A stretch of DNA of 43,333 nucleotides from Streptomyces sp. DvalAA-14 (lineage in GTDB: Bacteria; Actinomycetota; Actinomycetes; Streptomycetales; Streptomycetaceae): positions 1-43,333 of the forward strand of contig NZ_FMCH01000067.1 of NCBI RefSeq assembly GCF_900091855.1, written 5' to 3'. The notes beneath the pieces are model-generated. The model searched no databases. It worked only from the letters and a program-made list of their open reading frames with translations, and was not told where the DNA came from. Every line of letters starts with the position of its first letter. Positions within the stretch are counted from its first letter, which is position 1. This document shows, piece by piece, positions 41,319-43,333 of this stretch. The translations under genes were made by a program, and so were the position numbers.

Positions 41319-41478
41319 CGCCTCCGATCGTCCGTGTCGCGGGTCCACCGGGGGCCCCGTCTCTGCTCGGAAGGGTACGCCGCGCGCCCGCCGCACGGCG
41401 CGCGCACTCTACAATCCAGATCACCGCAGACCGGCTTTGAGGAATGGCGAGGACACACGTGCAGGTGGGGGCCAACGG

Positions 41479-42639
41479 GTGAGATTCCTGCACACCTCGG
41501 ACTGGCACCTGGGGCGGTCCTTCCACCGGGTCAGCCTGCTCGGCGCCCAGCGCGCCTTCCTCGACCACCTGGTGGCCACCGCCCGCAGCGAGCGGGTCGA
41601 CGCGGTGCTCGTCGCCGGGGACGTGTACGACCGGGCGGTGCCGCCGCTGTCCGCCGTCGACCTGTTCGACGAGGCGCTGAACCGGCTCGCCGACCTCGGC
41701 GTCCCCACCGTGATGATCTCCGGCAACCACGACTCGGCCCGACGGCTGGGCGTGGGCGCCGGATTGATGGGCCGGGCGGGCATCCACCTGCGGACCGACC
41801 CGGCCGGCTGCGGCCGCCCGGTCCTGCTGCCCGACGAGCACGGCGAGGTCGCCGTCTACGGACTGCCGTATCTCGAACCGGCCCTCGTCCGCCAGGAGTT
41901 CGGCGCCGAACAGGCCGACCACACCGCGGTGCTCACCGCCGCGATGGACCGGGTCCGTGCCGACCTGGCCGGCCGGCCCGCCGGGACCCGCGCCGTCGTG
42001 CTCGCCCACGCCTTCGTCACCGGCGCGGCGCCCTGCGACAGCGAGCGGGACATCACCGCGGGCGGTGTGCAGGCCGTCCCCGCCGAGGTGTTCGACGGGG
42101 TGCACTACGCGGCCCTCGGCCATCTGCACGGCTGCCAGACGGTCAGCGACCGCGTCCGGTACTCCGGTTCACCGCTGGCCTACTCCTTCTCCGAGGAGCA
42201 CCACCGCAAGAGCATGTGGCTGGTCACCCTCGGCGCGGACGGCGAGGTGACCGCCGACCGCCTCGACACGCCGGTGCCGAGGCGGCTGGCCCGGCTGCGC
42301 GGCCGGTTCGACGACCTGCTCGGGAACCCCGCGCACGACCGGCACACCGACGCCTGGGTGGAAGCCACCCTCACCGACCCCTACCGGCCGCACGAACCCA
42401 TGGCCGCACTCGCCAAACGCTTCCCGCACATCCTCAGCCTCGCCTTCGAACCCGACACCGGCGACGAGGACCGGGCTGCGTCCTACGCCCAGCGGCTGCG
42501 CGGCCGCACCGACGGCCAGATCGCCGAGGACTTCGTGGCGCACGTCCGCGGACAGGGGCCGGACCACGACGAACGCGCGGTGCTGAGCGAGGCGTTCGAC
42601 GCGGTGCGCGCGGACGCGGCACGGACGGAAGGCGACTGA
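41479..42639 (+). CDS. sbcD: Exonuclease SbcCD subunit D
   Basis: This 386-residue Mre11-type nuclease has phosphodiesterase motifs in order: FLHTSDWHLGR, VLVAGDVYDRAVPP, VMISGNHDSARRL, LAHAFVTG and ALGHLHGCQTV. With SbcC it cuts hairpin and palindromic DNA and processes double-strand breaks. It starts at GTG 41479, with AGGTGGGGG upstream. It precedes sbcC by 7 nt. Confidence 0.96.
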   Translation: MRFLHTSDWHLGRSFHRVSLLGAQRAFLDHLVATARSERVDAVLVAGDVYDRAVPPLSAVDLFDEALNRLADLGVPTVMISGNHDSARRLGVGAGLMGRAGIHLRTDPAGCGRPVLLPDEHGEVAVYGLPYLEPALVRQEFGAEQADHTAVLTAAMDRVRADLAGRPAGTRAVVLAHAFVTGAAPCDSERDITAGGVQAVPAEVFDGVHYAALGHLHGCQTVSDRVRYSGSPLAYSFSEEHHRKSMWLVTLGADGEVTADRLDTPVPRRLARLRGRFDDLLGNPAHDRHTDAWVEATLTDPYRPHEPMAALAKRFPHILSLAFEPDTGDEDRAASYAQRLRGRTDGQIAEDFVAHVRGQGPDHDERAVLSEAFDAVRADAARTEGD

Positions 42640-42646
42640 CCCACCG

Positions 42647-43333
42647 ATGCGACTGCACCGACTCGAACTCACCGCCTTCGGCCCCTTCGCCGGGACCGAG
42701 CACGTCGACTTCGACGAACTGTCCGCCGGCGGCCTCTTTCTGCTGCACGGCCCCACCGGCGCCGGGAAGACCTCCGTCCTGGACGCGGTCTGCTACGCCC
42801 TCTACGGGCAGGTGCCGGGCGCCCGGTTGGCCACCCGGCTGCGCAGCGACCACGCCCCGGCCGGCGCCACCACCGAGGTCGTCCTCGAACTGACCCTCGG
42901 CGGTCGGCGGTTGGAGATCACCCGGCGGCCCGAGCAACTCCGGGCGAAGAAACGCGGCACCGGAACGACGCTCGACAAGGCGGTCACCCTGCTGCGCGAG
43001 TACACCGGCGCGGCAGGCGGGGAGCAGGGAGACCAGTGGCGGGGGGTCTCCAAGTCCCACCAGGAGATCGGCGAGGAGATCAAGCAACTTGTCGGGATGA
43101 GCTGCGAGCAGTTCTGCCAGGTCGTGCTGCTGCCGCAGGGCGAGTTCGCCACCTTTCTGCGGGCCGGCGCGATCGAACGGGCCGCGCTGCTCGGCAAGCT
43201 CTTCGACACCCGCCGCTTCCGGTCCGTCGAGACGTGGCTGCGCGACCGCAAGTCCCGGGCCGCGCAGCGGCTCACCGAGGGCGACGCGGACCTGCGGGAC
43301 CTCGCCGCCCGCCTGCGGCAGGGCCGCGGGGCC
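42647..43333 (+). CDS. sbcC: Exonuclease SbcCD subunit C (3' end outside the window)
   Basis: The first 229 residues of a large SMC-like ATPase are present. LELTAFGPFAGTEHVDFDEL begins the ATPase head and LLHGPTGAGKTSVLDAVCYA carries the Walker A motif. VGMSCEQFCQVVLLPQGEFA is the Q-loop region. FLRAGAIERAALLGKLFDTR leads to the coiled coil. ATG 42647 lies 7 nt after the sbcD stop, so the two are one operon. Confidence 0.96.
   Translation, partial: MRLHRLELTAFGPFAGTEHVDFDELSAGGLFLLHGPTGAGKTSVLDAVCYALYGQVPGARLATRLRSDHAPAGATTEVVLELTLGGRRLEITRRPEQLRAKKRGTGTTLDKAVTLLREYTGAAGGEQGDQWRGVSKSHQEIGEEIKQLVGMSCEQFCQVVLLPQGEFATFLRAGAIERAALLGKLFDTRRFRSVETWLRDRKSRAAQRLTEGDADLRDLAARLRQGRGA

Noticed and set aside
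1..43333. CRISPR array, tRNA, rRNA or secondary-metabolite core genes
   Set aside because: No regularly spaced repeats, cloverleaf-like genes, rRNA stretches or PKS/NRPS/terpene core enzymes were recognised on reading both strands.

Overview
The window is about 70 percent GC and reads as chromosomal DNA of a Streptomyces-like actinomycete (Streptomyces, Kitasatospora, Streptacidiphilus or a close relative). The signs are third-position GC bias, frequent GTG starts, ATGA/GTGA overlaps, several leaderless-type promoters and typical actinobacterial families. I saw no rRNA, tRNA or CRISPR array.

Layout. (1) 1-5768: a plus-strand cluster with a molybdopterin oxidoreductase (5' end outside the window, membrane part carrying a compensated pair of frame shifts), a small membrane protein, an NDP-sugar epimerase, a GT2 glycosyltransferase, a DUF2064/TIGR04282 protein and a SAM methyltransferase. 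It meets an ECF-like sigma factor and a small zinc-finger anti-sigma-like protein tail to tail. (2) 5827-10260: a decayed stretch holding a chimeric oxidoreductase/peroxiredoxin remnant, a small secreted protein without a start, an H-type lectin remnant and a possible DUF6233 remnant. Two intact, tandemly duplicated secreted beta-propeller genes lie among them. (3) 10261-24011: a stress/hypoxia/dormancy (DosR-type) island with an APC permease, NhaA, phosphoketolase, a P-type cation ATPase, an SPFH protein, an FMN-binding PNPOx-like protein, a tandem universal stress protein, a collapsed CBS/BON protein, a STAS protein and a DevS/DosS-like GAF-GAF histidine kinase. The response regulator expected beside the kinase survives only as a pseudogene (24194-24652).

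(4) 24012-29700: a mobile-element graveyard. It holds the devR remnant, an IS1380-type transposase tail, a serine beta-lactamase-like hydrolase, an apparently complete IS5/IS427-type element (CTAG target duplication, frameshifted DDE transposase, small passenger ORF), an ISL3 transposase tail and a serine recombinase pseudogene. A segmented repeat links 24.65-24.80 kb with 29.41-29.70 kb and carries a copy of a promoter. (5) 29699-43333: mostly intact housekeeping or accessory genes: flavin reductase, TVP38 protein, two MFS exporters, spermidine-synthase-like protein, thioesterase, DedA, gamma-carbonic anhydrase, acyltransferase, YbaK, AhpD-like, CoA-binding, YigZ, Smr, SbcD and the start of SbcC. 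A block of about 175-bp tandem repeats (35.4-35.8 kb) separates two divergent genes.

How it may work together: region 3 looks like a low-oxygen/energy-stress module. Its parts cover ATP from phosphoketolase, ion homeostasis (ATPase, NhaA), stress sensing (USP, CBS, PNPOx-like) and a heme-type sensor kinase. Two 15-bp sites fitting GGGRCCRAGYGGCCC lie in its promoters and resemble DosR boxes. The most intriguing unexplained signal is a hairpin with an identical 11-nt loop and co-varying stem, at almost the same distance before the start codons of nhaA and of the APC permease. It could be an undescribed cis-regulatory RNA.
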